Assembly (NCBI GenBank): GCA_023300375.1
Contig: JALZWO010000011.1
Location: forward strand, 1 to 64,000
From: Granulosicoccus sp.
Lineage (GTDB): Bacteria; Pseudomonadota; Gammaproteobacteria; Granulosicoccales; Granulosicoccaceae
Length of the DNA stretch: 64,000 nucleotides
Direction of reading: 5' to 3'
The position numbers were made by a program, and so were the translations under genes. The notes under the pieces are model-generated. The model was not told where the DNA came from and made no database searches. It saw only the letters and a list, made by a program, of their open reading frames with translations. Shown here piece by piece: positions 62,797-64,000 of the stretch. Positions within the stretch are counted from its first letter, which is position 1. Each line of letters begins with the position of its first letter.

Positions 62797-63774
62797 TTAC
62801 GTGTCGTCGCTAGACAGCAGCGCATCCACATAACGTTGTGCCTCGAAGACTTCTAGATCCGCAACTTGCTCACCTACGCCAATAAAGCGAATGGGCAGTC
62901 CCAGTTTTTCTGCAATGGCAAAAATAACACCGCCTTTGGCCGTTCCATCAAGCTTGGTTACCACCATGCCAGTCAGATCCATTGCTTTGTGGAACTGCTC
63001 GGCCTGATTGAGCGCGTTTTGTCCGGTACCACCGTCGAGCACTATGAGTGTTTCGTGTGGCGCATGTGGGTCGATCTTGCCTAAAACCCGTTTAACCTTG
63101 CGCAGTTCCTCCATCAGATTATCTTGCGTGTGAAGCCTGCCAGCCGTGTCGGCAATTAGCACATCAATGCCTTTGGATTTGGCCGATTGCACCGCATCGA
63201 ATATTACGGACGCAGAATCTGCCCCACTGCCTTGAGAAACTACCGGCACCTGATTGCGCTCGCCCCAGGCCTGCAATTGTTCAACCGCTGCAGCACGAAA
63301 CGTATCGCCAGCCGCCAGCATGACACTCTTGCCACCATCCTGAAGCTGTTTGGCTAATTTGCCAATCGTGGTTGTTTTGCCCGAGCCATTGATACCGACC
63401 ACCAGGATGACGAAAGGCTGAATGTCGTCGGGTATTTCAAGCGGCTGCTCAACAGGTTCGAGGAGGAGGGTCAGCTCCTTGATCAATGCCTGCTTGAGCG
63501 CATCAGAGTCGTTGACTTCAGAGCGTCCCACTTGCTGGCTTAGCGAGCTCATGATTCGAGAGGTGGCGTCAATACCAACATCTGCCGTGATGAGTTTACT
63601 CTCGAGCTCTTCGAGCAGCTCTGCATCGATCGGCTTGTTGCCCAGCATGAAGTCGAGAAGATTATCTCGAAATCGTGAGCGGGTTCTCCCAAGTTTCTCG
63701 TTCAGTGGTGCATCGGGCTCAGGTGCCTGATCACTGTCTTTTTTTTGTCTCTTTAAAAAACTGAATATACCCAT
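62797..63774 (-). CDS. ftsY: Signal recognition particle receptor FtsY
   Basis: GINGSGKTTTIGKLAKQL, DTAGRLHTQDNLMEEL, KLDGTAKGG. Confidence 0.96.
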   Translation of the reverse strand: MGIFSFLKRQKKDSDQAPEPDAPLNEKLGRTRSRFRDNLLDFMLGNKPIDAELLEELESKLITADVGIDATSRIMSSLSQQVGRSEVNDSDALKQALIKELTLLLEPVEQPLEIPDDIQPFVILVVGINGSGKTTTIGKLAKQLQDGGKSVMLAAGDTFRAAAVEQLQAWGERNQVPVVSQGSGADSASVIFDAVQSAKSKGIDVLIADTAGRLHTQDNLMEELRKVKRVLGKIDPHAPHETLIVLDGGTGQNALNQAEQFHKAMDLTGMVVTKLDGTAKGGVIFAIAEKLGLPIRFIGVGEQVADLEVFEAQRYVDALLSSDDT

Positions 63775-63847
63775 GGCGTGTGCGGGACGTACCTGATTAT
63801 TTTAAAATAGAGTGCCGGTGCTTAGCCGGGCAGGGTATCGTAACACC

Positions 63848-64000
63848 GTGAATAGACATCCCCGAAACAACCACCGATCGCGTACTCAATCGGGTGCAAC
63901 CGTGCGCACCGGCGCTCGTGGACAAGTTCGCATCATTGGCGGTCAATGGCGAGGGCGAAAGCTTGAGGTTGTTGATGTTGAAGGGCTGCGTCCTACTGGC
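63848..64000 (+). CDS. rsmD: 16S rRNA (guanine(966)-N(2))-methyltransferase, 5' part only
   Basis: GTG start; MNRHPRNNHRSRTQSGATVRTGARGQVRIIGGQWRGRKLEVVDVEGLRPTG runs off the window end. Confidence 0.85.
   Translation, partial: MNRHPRNNHRSRTQSGATVRTGARGQVRIIGGQWRGRKLEVVDVEGLRPTG

Overview
The 64 kb window looks like a chromosomal region of a gammaproteobacterium-like genome. It is gene-dense and mostly core genes. I found no convincing tRNA, rRNA, CRISPR array, prophage or transposase gene by eye. Main blocks: glnA; glyQS-gmhB-plsC; metA with an uncharacterised P-loop protein; dnaG/rsmE; gltB-damX-like-aroBK-pilQPONM with divergent ponA; hemE-gltD-yqeY-rpsU with divergent tsaD; a caa3-type cytochrome c oxidase cluster; a uronate-type TRAP/uxuA/AGE/GntR locus; and rpoH-ftsXEY-rsmD. 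Most notable observations: (1) gene order suggests the rpsU-yqeY-dnaG operon has been split by a circularly permuted ponA/pil/aro/glt/hemE block; (2) a perfect CIRCE (HrcA operator) lies just upstream of rpoH; (3) GmhB has Ser in place of the HAD nucleophile Asp and carries an ~85-aa Lys/Ser/Thr-rich, histone-H1-like tail; (4) a dispersed REPIN/MITE-like family of ~65-81 bp inverted-repeat elements is confined to intergenic gaps next to 3' ends; (5) glnA has textbook tandem NtrC sites and a sigma-54 promoter. I did not find a clearly new defence or mobile system. The best candidates for something undescribed are items 1-4 and the P-loop/metA pair.
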